DNA of 64,000 nucleotides. Origin: Zerene cesonia (taxonomy: Eukaryota; Arthropoda; Insecta; Lepidoptera; Pieridae). Positions 53,701-62,154 of the stretch are shown here, in pieces. Numbering within the stretch: position 1 is the stretch's first letter; every line of letters starts with the position of its first letter. Both the position numbers and the translations under genes were made by a program. The DNA lies in NCBI RefSeq assembly GCF_012273895.1, contig NC_052130.1, positions 3,534,001 through 3,598,000 on the forward strand. The letters are read 5' to 3'. A model generated the notes under the pieces. That model made no database searches. It worked only from the letters and a program-made list of their open reading frames with translations, and was not told the DNA's origin.

Positions 53701-56700
53701 TCGAGTATAAATATCAGGTTATTTATAAATCATGGACAAACGAGTCAACATCATAAACATTTCAATATCGTGAGTCACTTTTAAAATGTTAATAATTTAC
53801 AGTTTTTCGCGAGAAAATTTTTATATTTTTCAGATTTATAACATCGATTTCGGCTTATATCTTAAATAGGTAGTGTAAAATTATTGGCAGGATTTTTATA
53901 GAAGACAGGGTCGTTCAATATTATGATATTATTAATTTCTGCTGTCATCGGTTGAGTCGATATTCTTGGTTGAATCGAGATAGAAATATGAGGCATAAAG
54001 GTGGCAATTTTCATTCAGGATTAATGCTAGCAAGCAGCATTTGTCAAGTCTTCTAGAAATAACTCTAGATATTACTAATCAATTTGTCAAGCAATATATA
54101 TTGATTCTATTATCTATAAGTATATTATAGATCTAAGTGTCGATTAAGCGGAATACACTTAAACTAATGCTTTTTTAGTTTCATAATTACAAAACCACTT
54201 AAATATTATTATTTTTAACTATAAAACAGATTAATTATAATTTAGCAGAAAAATCTCTTAACCTTAGATATTATATAGAATAATATGCCGTTATAAGATT
54301 ACAAAAATAAATATAAATATTTGTTCTATAATGTGTAAGCATGTTTGGTGGCCTTGAATTATATTCTGCATGCATTAATCATATAAACAAATCAACCTTT
54401 TATCGATTACCTACTTTATCCACTTTGTATGAATTTTATTTTTAACTTTACCTTTTTACTTATTTGTTTTTACTTTTTTTACAAGTTTAACACATTACCT
54501 TTTAATTTTCCACTATGATTATTTGAACCGGTTTTTGATTAAAAACACAAACTTTAAATAAAATTAGTGTTATATAGTCCTCACTGCAAACAGATAATAT
54601 TATATATGCCAATAAAATACACTTATTTGTTAAACAAATCTTAAAACTTTTAGTAGACATTCTTTAAAGTGGGTGTTTAAAGCGTCCATTAAAAGATTTG
54701 TGAACTGATGTTATTAAATAATAAAATTAATAGTATAACACATTTCTCAGTAAGTGAACGCTCACGCTGGTGACTGAATTTTTCAAGGAAATCTTACTAC
54801 TACAGATTAAATATACATTTCAAAATTTTATATAATCTGTGGTGATAAGTCGAGGTTAACGTCATGGCTTTCGAATGCCTAAATTTTCAATTCATAGATT
54901 AGAAGCATAATCTAATATATAAAAATAAGTCGGGTTTTCCTTCCTGACGCTATAACTCCAGAACGCACGAACCGATTTCCACGGTTTTGCATTCGTTGGA
55001 AAGGTCTCGGGCACCGTGAGGTTTATAGCATAGAAAATTCAGGAAAAATTTCAACCGAAAAGCGGGAAAATCATTTTTCACATACAACCATCTGGTGGCG
55101 AAACGGAGTTCGCCGGGTTTGCTAGTGTGTTATAATTGTTCCTTATCATCTTAAATAATTTTTTGATATTAATATTTTTATTATTAGTTTCCTCGTCAGT
55201 GTTACAGTTCCATCATCTAGACCTTCCTTAGGTTACTTAATAAAAAATAGCATACGTGCTAGTCGCCGCCTCGATTTTCGAAAGTTCCTTTCGGAGAATC
55301 CATGTTCAGATCCTCGTTTCCCTATCACGGGACCGCACTTGGAATATTTATCTAAGTACTAAAGTTTGTTCAGAGGTAGGTAATTGATGTGTCCATAGGT
55401 AGCATAATATTATATGGGTAATTGTGAATCATAACATCTAATATATAAAATTCTCGTGTCACAGTTTTCGTTGCCATACTCCTCCGAAACGGCTTGACCG
55501 ATTCCTCTGAAATTTGGTAAGCATATTGGGTAGGTCTGAGAATCGGCTAACATCTATTTTTCATACCACTAAACGATAAGAGTAAGGCAGAACAGCGTTT
55601 GCCGGGTGCAGCTAGTTGTATATAAATATTATAATTGTTATCTAATTTATCCAAGAATATGTTCCTATTTCTATATAATTTCCGTACACATGATTGGATA
55701 GACAAAACTTTAAATTGTTAAAAAATTATTTTCAGATTACTTCACGTTTGAATTCATGCATGATTCTAAACTCAGTACCTAAATTTTAAAATTTTAGTTC
55801 AAACCTAATCTAGCAGTAGAAAGTAAACTAAACAACGCTTAGAACACGCCTTCTTTCAAGATAGTGAAAAGGACCCACGACCTGCACATGGTTTACAAAA
55901 TTAATATATAACGTTAATAACTTAAAATGCTGTTCTACTAATACTAAATGGAACTACAAAATATTAAGAACAGCATTATGTAGAGCTAACAACAGGAAAG
56001 TTCAAATATAATTAGTGGGCATGAAACTAAATGCCACGTCTGTCCGGTAGTGACATTCTTTGATGTCAACTGAAAATCTTGAACGTGGTTTATTTTTATT
56101 TCATCGGTAACATAAGAAATGTCTATGGAAAATGTTCCAAGGCGATATATATGTTTGGAGTTTCAATGCTCAACTACTGGTCGTTATAGGCGAGATATTA
56201 ATATATTAAAATATTAAAACAAAATCCTTTCATAAACACATACACGCCTAAATAATTTTCTTGCATTTTATGTGTACATTCTAATTATTTTATTAACCAT
56301 AATTAATAAGGTAGTACATTTATTAGAAATATTGTTATATATTGAATAATTGATCATAATTATTTAATTAGCAGTCAACACCGGTTTCAACTGTGGCTCA
56401 TTTTTTGTCTCTATAAGAACCTTTCTAGTGATTTAACAAAAACGTTTAAAAAACAGATAATTAATATTGATAATGCCATGTAATTGGGAAATATATAACC
56501 TCTAAATATCTGCTAACTTTGAATACATTTCGCACCCTGTTTATTTTTTATTCAATTAATATAGCTTATATAGCATTATGTTATCTACTTATGCTAAAGC
56601 AAATTTATGTCAGCAAGCAGAAACCGATAATGTTTAACAGCAATACCACAAATCGTTACATATAAAAAAATACACAGCTTTAAACTGCAGTCGTTTCTAA

Positions 56701-59700
56701 GCATTTTATATACCGAAGTTGTTACCATGGACACGTGATCCCTATTTTTTTAACAATACGGATCAAATTTGTTTGCCTCGAAATGTTTTATGCTGACCGA
56801 AACCGTAATAAAGCGTTTTATTATTTTCTGAAGAAGCGAAGCATTTAAAAACTGTATCCTGAATAAAAGTGACATAAACGGCGACGTTTTCTCTGTTTTG
56901 ATGTTTTTCGTGTTGCGAATTATTTGATGATATACTTATGTTTGTATATCTTCTATTTATCTCAAATTGGAGTTTGTACATCTAGATTTATTAATTTTTA
57001 CACGCTTTTTATTAGCTTCACCTGTATGTTTGTTTGTAACCGACTTCTTTGGGCGCGATTTTGACCCACTTTAAACGGCCAGATTTCGTTCAAACTTTGT
57101 AGATTTATTGAGGACCGATGACAATACACTAGTTTGATAAAATTATTCCAGTTTTCAATTTGCAAAATATGATTTTTGTCAAAGCGTGTTTTTTAGTTTT
57201 TTTAAACTATTATATTTTATTCATAATACCCATTTCTTTCAGCGAATCTTACACCAAAAAGGTTATATGGCATAAAATATTATGAAATAAGTTTCAGTGT
57301 AACGCAAAATATGAACAAAGCCCTTTAAGCGTAGAACTTTTAATAAATTATGAACTTTAATTACGATATTACACTCAGGCTTGTGAAATTTAAACACACG
57401 ATAAAGTTATTTTGCCTGATAATGGGTAAAATTTTCAAGTTACACTGGCAATACTTAATACGTTGAATATCTTCAAAGAATATGTAATAAAAGGCGCTAA
57501 TTATAATTTTATTAAGACTGAGACTACGTGTCTATTTTATTACAAAGTGATAAAATAAAAATATAATAATCAATAAATTTAAATTATTCATAAAATATTT
57601 ACTTCAATTTATTTATTATATGACACTTTCAACCCAGTCAAAAAAAAAAACAGACAGTTCTGGGGTTCAACCCCCCTAGTCCTTCCCTTATCCACCTGAG
57701 ATTTAACTTATGTCCTTTCTGGCGTCGCTAAACTTTATATGTACAAAATTTCATCGAAGTTGGTTCAGTGGTTTAGGCGTGAAGGAAATTCTAATGTATA
57801 TTTTGCCCTTAGCGTTTAACACGTACCTATTTCCCCGTCGACCAAAAGATTGTCTTTCGTTATCTATATCAGTTTATCAATCTAAAATTAACATTCAACG
57901 TTCATAGATGTATTAAAAGTTTATAACTTCCAATATTTTATTACTGTACTATAACCGTAATGAATAACAGTATCTTACTGCGAACCTCCTCTTTTATAAC
58001 TTTTTACTTTGATGAGATAATACGGAATACTTTGACTTAGCTTAGATCTATTGTAGGTACTATTATTTCCATATTAATACAATAAGACACCGATTTTAAA
58101 AAAAGCAATATGCTTTCTTACTTACGTCCATAATCTTTAAACGTTTAAATTAATTGTTTTTGTTTTACACTTTTTAGAATTAGATTTCCTCTAATTACTA
58201 CAAAGCGTAGATAATACATTATATATGTATTGGAGTATAAAATGTGTCACGTTGTAGACGTAATTAGTACATCTTGTTAAGGCACTAAATGCTTGTTCAG
58301 TAATGATACAGACATATTCTGAGATACATACCTTTGATAATATTACGATAAACTTGAACACGAACAAAAGATGTTATAATTAAAGTTTGAAGTGTAAGGT
58401 AACGTGAAAAATGATTGTTATATTATCAACGTTTATAGTTATGTTAGTATATCTAGAAAAAATACCGTTAATATTATAATTTTATTAATGTATATTATTT
58501 TTTAACTACGAATAATATGAGGTACTTACACCTGCGTAAGAAATGCAAAAGATATGAAATTTATAAAATGTAGATGAAAATTTCTCTCTTGAAAAGATTT
58601 GCAAGAATAACAAGTAGAGATATGGATTTATCTTTCGATTAAGTTAGCCAAATTACAAATACTACTAGCAATTTTAGTGACTGATGTTGATATGAACTAA
58701 ATAGCGTTCGCATTTAATTATGAAGGATCTTGACAGTCAAATAAGCGTTTTCTCGAAAGCTAAGCATTTTGTTTTAGTAGATTAGAACTTTATTATTCTA
58801 ATTAGATTCCCCAGATCGAACCGGGCAGAGCCAGATGTGGTAATAATTGCTTTTATTAAAGAAAAAGTATATGTAATTATTTAATAATTAGATATAGGTA
58901 CTTTCTTTTATTAGGCATTACATTGACAATGATCGTCGTCCACAATATATCTAAGCATAAAATAATGATAATATTCATTAATTTCCCAGTGCACTCAACA
59001 CCACACATGCATGGATTAACCTAATTTTCATAATTTATCTGAAAGATTAAAACCGACATGCCGATATTAAATTATTGAACAATATTGGGGGTCATTTTGA
59101 ACGGAGTTAAGTGATATTTATAGTGCAGGATTAAATATTGAAATAGCAAAAGTACAGTATTTCACTTGATAATTTATCAAAGTGACGTTTCCTTAAATGG
59201 AAGACGTTTTCAATTCAATTTTTTTTTTTGGACCCGAAAAAGATCAAGTTTTTTTTTGACATCCCACGGGAAAGGGAATTATACGGGCTAAGTGCAGGAC
59301 TATCCATCTTCACAAGCAAAGCCGCAGGAGGAATGCTTACAAATTAAAATATATGATATGATACATGAATATAAATAATTTTCATTTTGTTAAATGTGTT
59401 CATTTAAAATAAATTATCTGAAAGTTTTTACAAGATTTTACTATGTCTATGTCGTGTGTTTAAATTAGCGAGATTTTTTTACATTAAATTAAAGTGTCTA
59501 GAAACTTATGTTGTAAAAAAGGTAACCTTTGCAATGCTAATATAGCAAATAAATCACGTTTGTGATCAAATATAAGCTTTGTCTTTTACATACGACAGTG
59601 TACTCTTAGGTATAACTATTTATTAGTTAATTTATTTCATGGCACCAATAACAAATTATATTTTAACTTACAATTGAAATGGCAATAAAATAAGAAAATG

Positions 59701-60720
59701 TTTATTTTATATTACATATCTACCATTTTTACTAAATGTTCATTGTATTTTTATACTTTTAATTGATTGTTGAAAAATATCAATAGTGCTTATAACAGTG
59801 ATATATCAAAGCAGGGTTGAATTAATAGATATAAGAATATAAAGTAAAGTTTCTTATATCTAATATATACGATATATTAGACATAAGAAACATTACTTTA
59901 AACATATTTTTCCACATCGGTGATATTCTACATTTAAAGCTTATTTCCAAGGCAAAGTTGTATGCCATAGTAAATTAGCCTTTTCAGAATCCAATTTTCT
60001 TGTAACAGCTTTACGTAACTGTTAAAGTTTTGTCTGAAGTTGGTCCAGATGACAAAGTAACAATGTTAAATAAATAATAATTATTTCCTAATGTTCTTTA
60101 CTCTCTTGTGTAAACTCTAATTCACATTTTAAACTTTTATATTTATCTTTTATGATGTAGAAAACGTATGGCGAGTTTTAAGCTAACCGTACCGTTTTGT
60201 AATTGAATAACACCGAAACTATCGTGAAAAAGTCACGTAGAAGAATGTAATACAACAATATATGTTACTCACCCTCAAGAGCCTGGAACATTAAAGCGCC
60301 AAGTATGCTGTAAACCAATAAACACAACGTCAAGAAGAAATGCGTGAACCATTTCTTAGACCACAACTTCAACTTGTTATAAAACCAAAAAGCAGTCTTT
60401 TCACCAACACTTAAACCACTTTTCGCTGTGTTCATAGTAAAGTCTTTAAATCCTTCGAATTGTTTGAACATAAACTCCGACGCTTTGTTGTGATACATGT
60501 GAACGAAGGGGTTGAAATAGGGGTTCGCGTGTGGGTCGGATATGTGGGACACCGCTGTCTGTGGGGCCCTTCCGTAGTACTGCGTTTGGCCCCAGTGGAT
60601 GGACGACGGTGTGTTTGGACCCCTCGGTGTTACAGGGGTTGGTATCGTGAGCATTATCTTCGGCCTTGGTTTTGGCGGCGGCGGCGGCGGTTGACTAGGT
60701 GGGACATCTAGAGGATCCAT
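25180..60720 (-). CDS. Two-pore-domain (K2P, TWiK-like) potassium channel, distal-promoter isoform A
   Basis: Predicted CDS joins, on the minus strand, 60720-60273, 36233-36133, 33655-33505, 27937-27735 and 25845-25180: 1569 nt, 522 residues, with every junction in phase. Layout: proline-rich N-terminus (about 7-20), TM1 (about 125-146) ending in ALEG, extracellular cap (150-215) with possible N-glycosylation sites NTS and NKT, pore helix, filter TTIGYGH (231-237), TM2 (247-265), a cytoplasmic loop with PPPLPPKP, TM3 (about 383-403), filter STIGLGD (421-427), TM4 (about 437-457) and a 65-residue tail. Two pores and four TM segments define K2P leak channels, which set resting potential as dimers. 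The first ATG is at 60720; an in-frame GTG 12 nt upstream is not a likely start. Intron 1 is about 24 kb and intron 2 contains the assembly gap, so an extra in-phase exon there cannot be excluded. The filter-adjacent sequence resembles insect TWiK/sandman-type channels; I do not assign an orthologue. Confidence 0.88.
25846..27734 (-). other. K2P intron before the shared terminal exon
   Basis: Contains degenerate Helitron-like pieces at about 26690-26830, 27230-27365 and 27560-27708 (ending GCTAG|T). No extra exon was found. Confidence 0.6.
27735..27937 (-). CDS. K2P shared exon: rest of filter 1 and TM2
   Basis: 203 nt between TTTTCCAG and CAG|GTATAT. It completes GYGHIAPKTTYGR, then TM2 (ATIVYAIIGIPLFLIVLADF), then a basic segment ending RRVRRTAPVQ. 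It can accept donors from either front end because both leave one base of the filter glycine codon. Confidence 0.92.
28137..29307 (-). CDS. K2P isoform B large exon: long N-terminus, TM1, cap, pore helix 1
   Basis: Codes 390 residues plus one base. The front 280 residues are low-complexity Ser/Lys/Arg-rich. TM1 (CDMLILIIMCGSGGMMF) and LEG follow, then a cap of about 65 residues, then WNFMNSFVYCLTLITTIG. Its alignment to exons 1-3 of isoform A is by architecture, not by close sequence identity, so the two front halves diverged long ago or have separate origins. Confidence 0.82.
29329..29477 (-). other. Candidate in-frame intron joining the disordered ORF to the K2P isoform B exon
   Basis: Donor GCG|GTCAGT (after residue 372, SASRFA) and acceptor ATTTACAG|AGTAAAACG are both in phase 0. 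A TACTAAT branch-like motif sits about 20 nt before the acceptor. Splicing would give SASRFA-SKTSESEMSEDQ and, with the shared exons, a 1058-residue channel (3177-nt CDS: 30593-29478, 29328-28137, 27937-27735, 25845-25180). C at donor position +3 is uncommon, which lowers confidence. If retained, the intron encodes the tail anchor and a stop. Confidence 0.45.
29391..30593 (-). CDS. Unrecognised disordered protein with C-terminal tail anchor (or unspliced 5' part of a longer K2P isoform)
   Basis: A 400-codon ORF starting MNEKEVTTQVTISLK at the first ATG after an acceptor-like TATTTCAG (30619). The body is highly charged and rich in Ser, Pro, Lys and Glu, with repeated RTPSKKL boxes (about residues 305-345) and RRRRSISPF / KRRNSLTL basic-serine sites typical of kinase targets. 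No folded domain is recognised. Its last 24 residues hold a strong hydrophobic helix (IKLFIIAMVILLSVILYFLLV), so as read it is a tail-anchored protein, probably ER or nuclear envelope. The stop is 83 nt before the isoform B start on the same strand. A 149-nt candidate intron removes exactly the tail-anchor part and keeps frame into the channel exon. Codon content and length argue that the ORF is genuinely coding; its independence from the channel is uncertain. Confidence 0.72.
   Translation of the reverse strand: MNEKEVTTQVTISLKVPTIKTESGTQTITGEKEPAKRKEDTMDETMERPATSIRKRRNISKNRGQNARQREKTPEPSRASIPHEDTPTSDDEDLGPNRTSREIEADNTYEEMKRLVQERANEKDPVYDLDTDEILEARAMEANERRRRSISPFALPDKEEGTHLQRKGSFIDPTNKLLSTNYIVSPKDEDSKRRNSLTLASTEPIKSSRNSLSPPGTAGTSPKETEFPSSLPSTPKKLEEMVYPDEKTEEKPIDKQKLPKHKNKEEENANIEKEEKQIKKPSPVKGADIQTPTSGELVTRVIQVERTPSKKLNQDQKPVVEVRERVVRTPSKKLSAEAKPIINKQIQSKQQEPQSKVPPVKPARSKSASRFAVSVYIKLFIIAMVILLSVILYFLLVKSQ
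30816..30870 (-). other. Candidate small cysteine-rich coding exon upstream of the disordered ORF
   Basis: A 55-nt segment between TTTTATTAG and ATG|GTAAGT. In the frame that joins the next exon (30618 onward) it reads CFDPDCDLAVSGCDCPKW and then SSYKQFVVMNEKEV. Four Cys in 18 residues with flanking splice sites suggests a real internal exon whose upstream partner I did not find. The alternative is a non-coding first exon with an 11-codon uORF (AAAATGG context) overlapping the main ATG. Confidence 0.38.
30871..33040. other. Region upstream of the internal front end; no further exon fixed
   Basis: A GC-richer patch at 31045-31110 could be promoter or 5' UTR. A 74-codon minus-strand frame (31162-30938) overlapping it has a plausible first 45 codons but no splice exit that fits the cysteine-rich exon, so it is not called. 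Confidence 0.4.
30939..30948 (-). promoter_or_regulatory. Candidate TATA element for the internal promoter
   Basis: TATATAAATA on the minus strand, 70-120 nt upstream of the candidate small exon. An internal promoter near here would drive the disordered ORF and perhaps isoform B. TATA-like strings are common in such AT-rich DNA. Confidence 0.22.
33041..33236 (-). mobile_element. Helitron-like family D, copy 1
   Basis: 'tctcggctccgcccggata' to 'aactttcacatttataata'. Related to 50604-50808. Confidence 0.6.
33505..33655 (-). CDS. K2P isoform A exon 3: second cap helix and pore helix 1
   Basis: 151 nt between TTTACAG and G|GTTTGT. It reads NTSLFMSLLENN, then a cap helix, then the pore helix WTFWNSMFYAGTIYTTIG. 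The donor interrupts the first filter glycine codon in phase 1, an intron position that recurs in K2P genes. Confidence 0.88.
33846..33930 (+). repeat. Imperfect GT/GTAT-rich tract
   Basis: Alternating tgtgtgtatg, catgcg and gtatgtacg units, in K2P intron 2. Confidence 0.6.
34388..35387. other. Assembly gap, 1000 Ns
   Basis: Exactly 1000 Ns, the usual placeholder for a gap of unknown length. It falls in K2P intron 2 and any open frame drawn through it is meaningless. Sequence on both sides is non-coding: a GT-rich tract on the left, and TA repeats with a Helitron-like end on the right. Confidence 0.99.
35454..35849. repeat. Nested inverted repeat around a (TA)n tract
   Basis: Perfect 39-nt arms at 35706-35744 and 35811-35849, plus perfect 23-nt arms at 35454-35476 and 35788-35810. 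A (TA)n run sits at 35747-35780 and a truncated family A Helitron-like 3' end at 35513-35620. It adjoins the assembly gap. Confidence 0.75.
36133..36233 (-). CDS. K2P isoform A exon 2: extracellular cap helix
   Basis: 101 nt between TTTCAG and AAG|GTAATA. It completes the split Gly codon and reads PYEEKYNKNIIDVRRQLVV and onward to GSLVK. This matches the helical cap following TM1 in K2P channels and both phases fit. It lies just past the assembly gap. Confidence 0.85.
37023..37397 (+). mobile_element. Degenerate element followed by a CTAG-ending Helitron-like element
   Basis: 37023-37225 shares 'gcgactttgttttatactat' style sequence with 53.5 kb. 37230-37397 contains 'ccactcaaccgattttaatc' and ends 'gccggggcgtgcagCTAG|T'. 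Confidence 0.5.
37463..37622 (-). repeat. 'acgtttcgaa' family, copy 2
   Basis: Reverse orientation of the copy at 2.0 kb, with the extension 'ttttcttgtgtttgatttta' and 'cgcgagtattata' on one side and 'cgcgtttaaaatccgttata' on the other. Confidence 0.6.
39058..39261 (+). mobile_element. Helitron-like family B, copy 3
   Basis: A^TCTACTATATAAAAATAAGT to 'gagttagCTAG^T'. Confidence 0.75.
39647..39846 (+). mobile_element. Helitron-like family A, copy 5
   Basis: A^TCCTACTAATATTATAAATG to 'gggcgcagCTAG^T'. Nearly full length, like the copy in hexosaminidase intron 2. Confidence 0.75.
41541..41744 (+). mobile_element. Helitron-like family B, copy 4
   Basis: A^TCTACTATATAAAAATAAGT to 'gccgggtttgCTAG^T'. 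Confidence 0.75.
42146..42432 (-). mobile_element. SINE-like repeat, near full length
   Basis: Reverse orientation: 'gagcacgctttggtacgaat' through 'ttgcccgctctgacataaaa'. Block order matches 12.8, 16.9 and 23.3 kb. Confidence 0.7.
42958..43092 (+). repeat. Partial relative of the tRNA-like element at 47.6 kb
   Basis: Shares the leader 'atagcattgaaatgctttat', 'aaattcgattactg' and 'gatcacgggtggccgagagg' (box A-like), then diverges and lacks box B. Confidence 0.55.
44572..44625 (-). mobile_element. SINE-like repeat fragment
   Basis: 'accaccagctcagctgcccg' followed by 'ctatgacataaaaaa', the 5' end of the family in reverse orientation. Confidence 0.5.
46286..46440 (+). repeat. 'acgtttcgaa' family, degenerate copy 3
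   Basis: 'cagtctccctacgaccaggc' and 'gtgtttgaaactttgggtta' align block for block with the reverse complement of the 2.0 and 52.2 kb copies. Confidence 0.4.
46515..46688 (-). mobile_element. Helitron-like family C, copy 2
   Basis: CTAG at the left end, 'cacccggcaaacgctgttct', then TCTAATATATAAAATTCTCG read on the minus strand. Confidence 0.7.
47625..47864. repeat. Perfect 46-bp inverted repeat enclosing a tRNA-like sequence
   Basis: 47625-47670 and 47819-47864 are exact reverse complements with 148 nt between. The right arm overlaps the 3' part of the tRNA-like fold. The identity implies a recent duplication-inversion, ongoing conversion or an assembly artefact. Confidence 0.85.
47762..47833 (+). 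tRNA. tRNA-like sequence, probably a pseudo-tRNA or SINE head
   Basis: A 72-nt cloverleaf can be drawn: acceptor TCACGGG/CTCGTGA (one G-U), D stem GCC/GGC, anticodon stem TTGCT/GGCAA with loop ACGGTTA, T arm GCAGG-TTCGAAT-CCTGC. Box A (TGGCCGAGCGGC, 47769-47780) and box B (GGTTCGAATCC, 47812-47822) match RNA polymerase III promoter consensus. Position 33 is C rather than the invariant U, and the first base is T, so a functional tRNA is unlikely. A related half copy at 43.0 kb supports a dispersed family. The nominal anticodon GGT is not trusted. Confidence 0.45.
48640..48990 (+). mobile_element. Composite of two degenerate SINE-like copies
   Basis: Two successive blocks with 'cccgcttttaagtggtaag' or 'gtccgcttttagtgtgtaag' followed by 'aaaggaatgga'-type purine-rich sequence. 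The second ends near 'ccgaacgaaactcacattgg'. Confidence 0.5.
49364..49431. repeat. 68-nt hairpin, 25-bp stem
   Basis: Arms 49364-49388 and 49407-49431 pair at 24 of 25 positions with an 18-nt loop. The size resembles an intronic pre-miRNA, but the composition is very AT-rich. Confidence 0.6.
50604..50808 (-). mobile_element. Helitron-like family D, copy 2
   Basis: CTAG at the left, 'gtcccagctccgtccggata', 'ttcagcgtgattgacgaaca', then 'aactttcacatttataata'. Confidence 0.65.
51350..51438 (+). mobile_element. Helitron-like 3' end
   Basis: 'ctacccgggcgaagccgcag' followed by 'gcggaaagCTAG|T'. The 5' part is not recognised. Confidence 0.5.
52163..52322 (-). repeat. 'acgtttcgaa' family, copy 4, with about 33-bp terminal inverted repeats
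   Basis: Ends 'aaagactttttagcggattt' and, inverted, 'aaatccgtaaaaagtctt'. Interior 'ttaacccgacgtttcgaaca' and 'gcgagcgtggtcacggggag'. The most complete compact copy in the window. Confidence 0.65.
52761..52795. repeat. Perfect 15-bp stem hairpin
   Basis: ACGTTATCAAATAAA, 5-nt spacer ATTCC, then the exact inverse complement. Confidence 0.8.
53270..53575 (+). mobile_element. Degenerate element debris
   Basis: 'cccgtgacttcgctcgcgtg' and 'cgcacagacggcgaaaagtg' resemble the element at 37.0-37.2 kb. Heavily decayed. Confidence 0.35.
54911..55125 (+). mobile_element. Helitron-like family B, copy 5
   Basis: A^TCTAATATATAAAAATAAGT to 'gccgggtttgCTAG^T'. Longest B copy here; keeps the 'atcatttttcacatacaacc' block. 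Confidence 0.75.
55437..55615 (+). mobile_element. Helitron-like family C, copy 3
   Basis: A^TCTAATATATAAAATTCTCG to 'gccgggtgcagCTAG^T'. Confidence 0.75.
59840..59901. repeat. 62-nt hairpin, 29-bp stem, 4-nt loop
   Basis: Arms 59840-59868 and 59873-59901 pair at 27 of 29 positions around ACGA. Confidence 0.75.
60273..60720 (-). CDS. K2P isoform A exon 1: proline-rich N-terminus and TM1
   Basis: Encodes 149 residues plus one base. A PPSQPPPPPPKPRPK stretch near the start looks like an SH3/WW-binding segment. TM1 (FFLTLCLLVYSILGALMF) follows, and the exon ends LE-G with donor G|GTGAGT. The LEG after TM1 is typical of K2P channels. Confidence 0.88.
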
Positions 60721-60816
60721 TGTTGTTTTCACGTCAGATGACAGTCTGATAAATTTTGATCATGAATTAAAATGTTCACGGTAGACTTGCGCGTGTCCGG
60801 CGTGGATGGACACTAC

Positions 60817-60822
60817 TTTATA
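60817..60822 (-). promoter_or_regulatory. Candidate TATA box for K2P isoform A
   Basis: TATAAA on the minus strand about 100 nt upstream of the isoform A ATG, followed by a locally GC-rich stretch (60780-60810). This would place transcription start near 60790 with a 5' UTR of about 70 nt. Confidence 0.35.
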
Positions 60823-61960
60823 AATAAACGAGAGTTTGCTTCCCGTGTCATCGGCTCATCTGGCCTTTAGCTACTCTGTTTAAGATACAATTTTCGGCAA
60901 ACGGCTGTGCCTACGCACTTCTTAGAAGCAGACGCTTAAAACATATTACATCTTAATTATTTTTATTTTAAATGGGAATTATACATTTTGCAGGAAAAAT
61001 ATTACAAACATTTTATTATATATCAATGACGCTTCCGAGTTAATCTAATTGCAAACACGCAAGCTGAGTTTTTATTATTTCCTTACAAAAATTGGCTCTT
61101 GACCTAGTGTCTGTAACGCTATTGAAATATATCTCGTGTTACAAAGTGGTAAATATGGATGTACAATGAACATCAAACGAAGATTTTTACAAGTAGCTTT
61201 GTGATTTTGATACCTTCATGATATATAATCCTTTTGTGTAGAATATTTCATTAATATGATATGTGGGTCTTACCAAAAAGTTCCGCTATACTTTTCTTTA
61301 AGAAAAATTCATTTTCCATCCATATAAGCTCCAAAACTTTTACTTTGACCGTTAATATGAGAGAAAATCTGTGATATTCAATTAACAACTTTTCGAAATA
61401 ATTAAAATACTACTATTACATGTTAGTACATTGTTAGATAGAAGCCACCAGTAACTGAAACACAGTTTTCGAATAGTTCGCCAGTCAGAGCAACATTTAT
61501 GAATCGTACTTGATGACTTCTAGTCAATAAACATACTCGTTATTATTTATTCTGTTTTAAATTACCAATTTAAAATACTCGCAAGTACAACCAATTGTAC
61601 ACCAGTTTCAACAAAGAGTAGCCGACAAGATAAGTAAATATAACTAAAGAAATAGACTTCAATAAATTACTGTTTATAATGTAATATAAGATACTGTTTG
61701 TGTATATAATTTCAATATTTCCATTGAAAAATGACGTGTCCCCAAATGAGAGCTCACGTCCAAAAGTTCAAAGATTTTACTGAAAATTTTGTGCGTCACT
61801 TAGGCGCCTCATCGAATGAGTCAAGGCGCAAGAAATCGACTAAAATATTTTGACATTAAAATTAATATGCTGCGATGATCAAAGTATATAAATAAACATT
61901 TTGGTTCGTATAATATTCATGGTGAGTTTTGTGAGTTGGCTTATCTTTATAGAAGGTATA
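60823..61960. other. Upstream of the K2P distal promoter; no gene recognised
   Basis: AT-rich. GC content is raised only in the first 60 nt or so next to the promoter. No repeat was confidently assigned. Confidence 0.55.
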
Positions 61961-62133
61961 CTAGCTGACCCGGCAAACGCTGTTGTGCCTCACTCATATC
62001 ATTTAGGGGTTTGAAAAATAGATGTTGGCCGATTCTCAGACCTTCCCGATATGCACACAAAATTCCATGAAAATCGGTCCAGCCGTTTCGGAGGATTATG
62101 GTAACATTGTGATACGCGAATTATATATATAGA
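61961..62133 (-). mobile_element. Helitron-like family C, copy 4
   Basis: CTAG, then 'gacccggcaaacgctgttgt', to 'cgcgaattatatatatagaa'. The 5' end is diverged. Confidence 0.65.
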
Positions 62134-62154
62134 AGATAGATCAAAACGGGAAGC

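Larger units (their letters stand above)
36234..60272 (-). other. K2P intron 1, about 24 kb, repeat-filled
   Basis: No coding exon recognised on either strand. Elements placed separately below account for about 3 kb. The rest is AT-rich unassigned sequence: 37623-39057, 39847-41540, 43093-46285, 47865-48639, 48991-50603, 51439-52162, 52323-54910 and 55616-60272 show nothing firm beyond short repeat debris. Confidence 0.6.
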
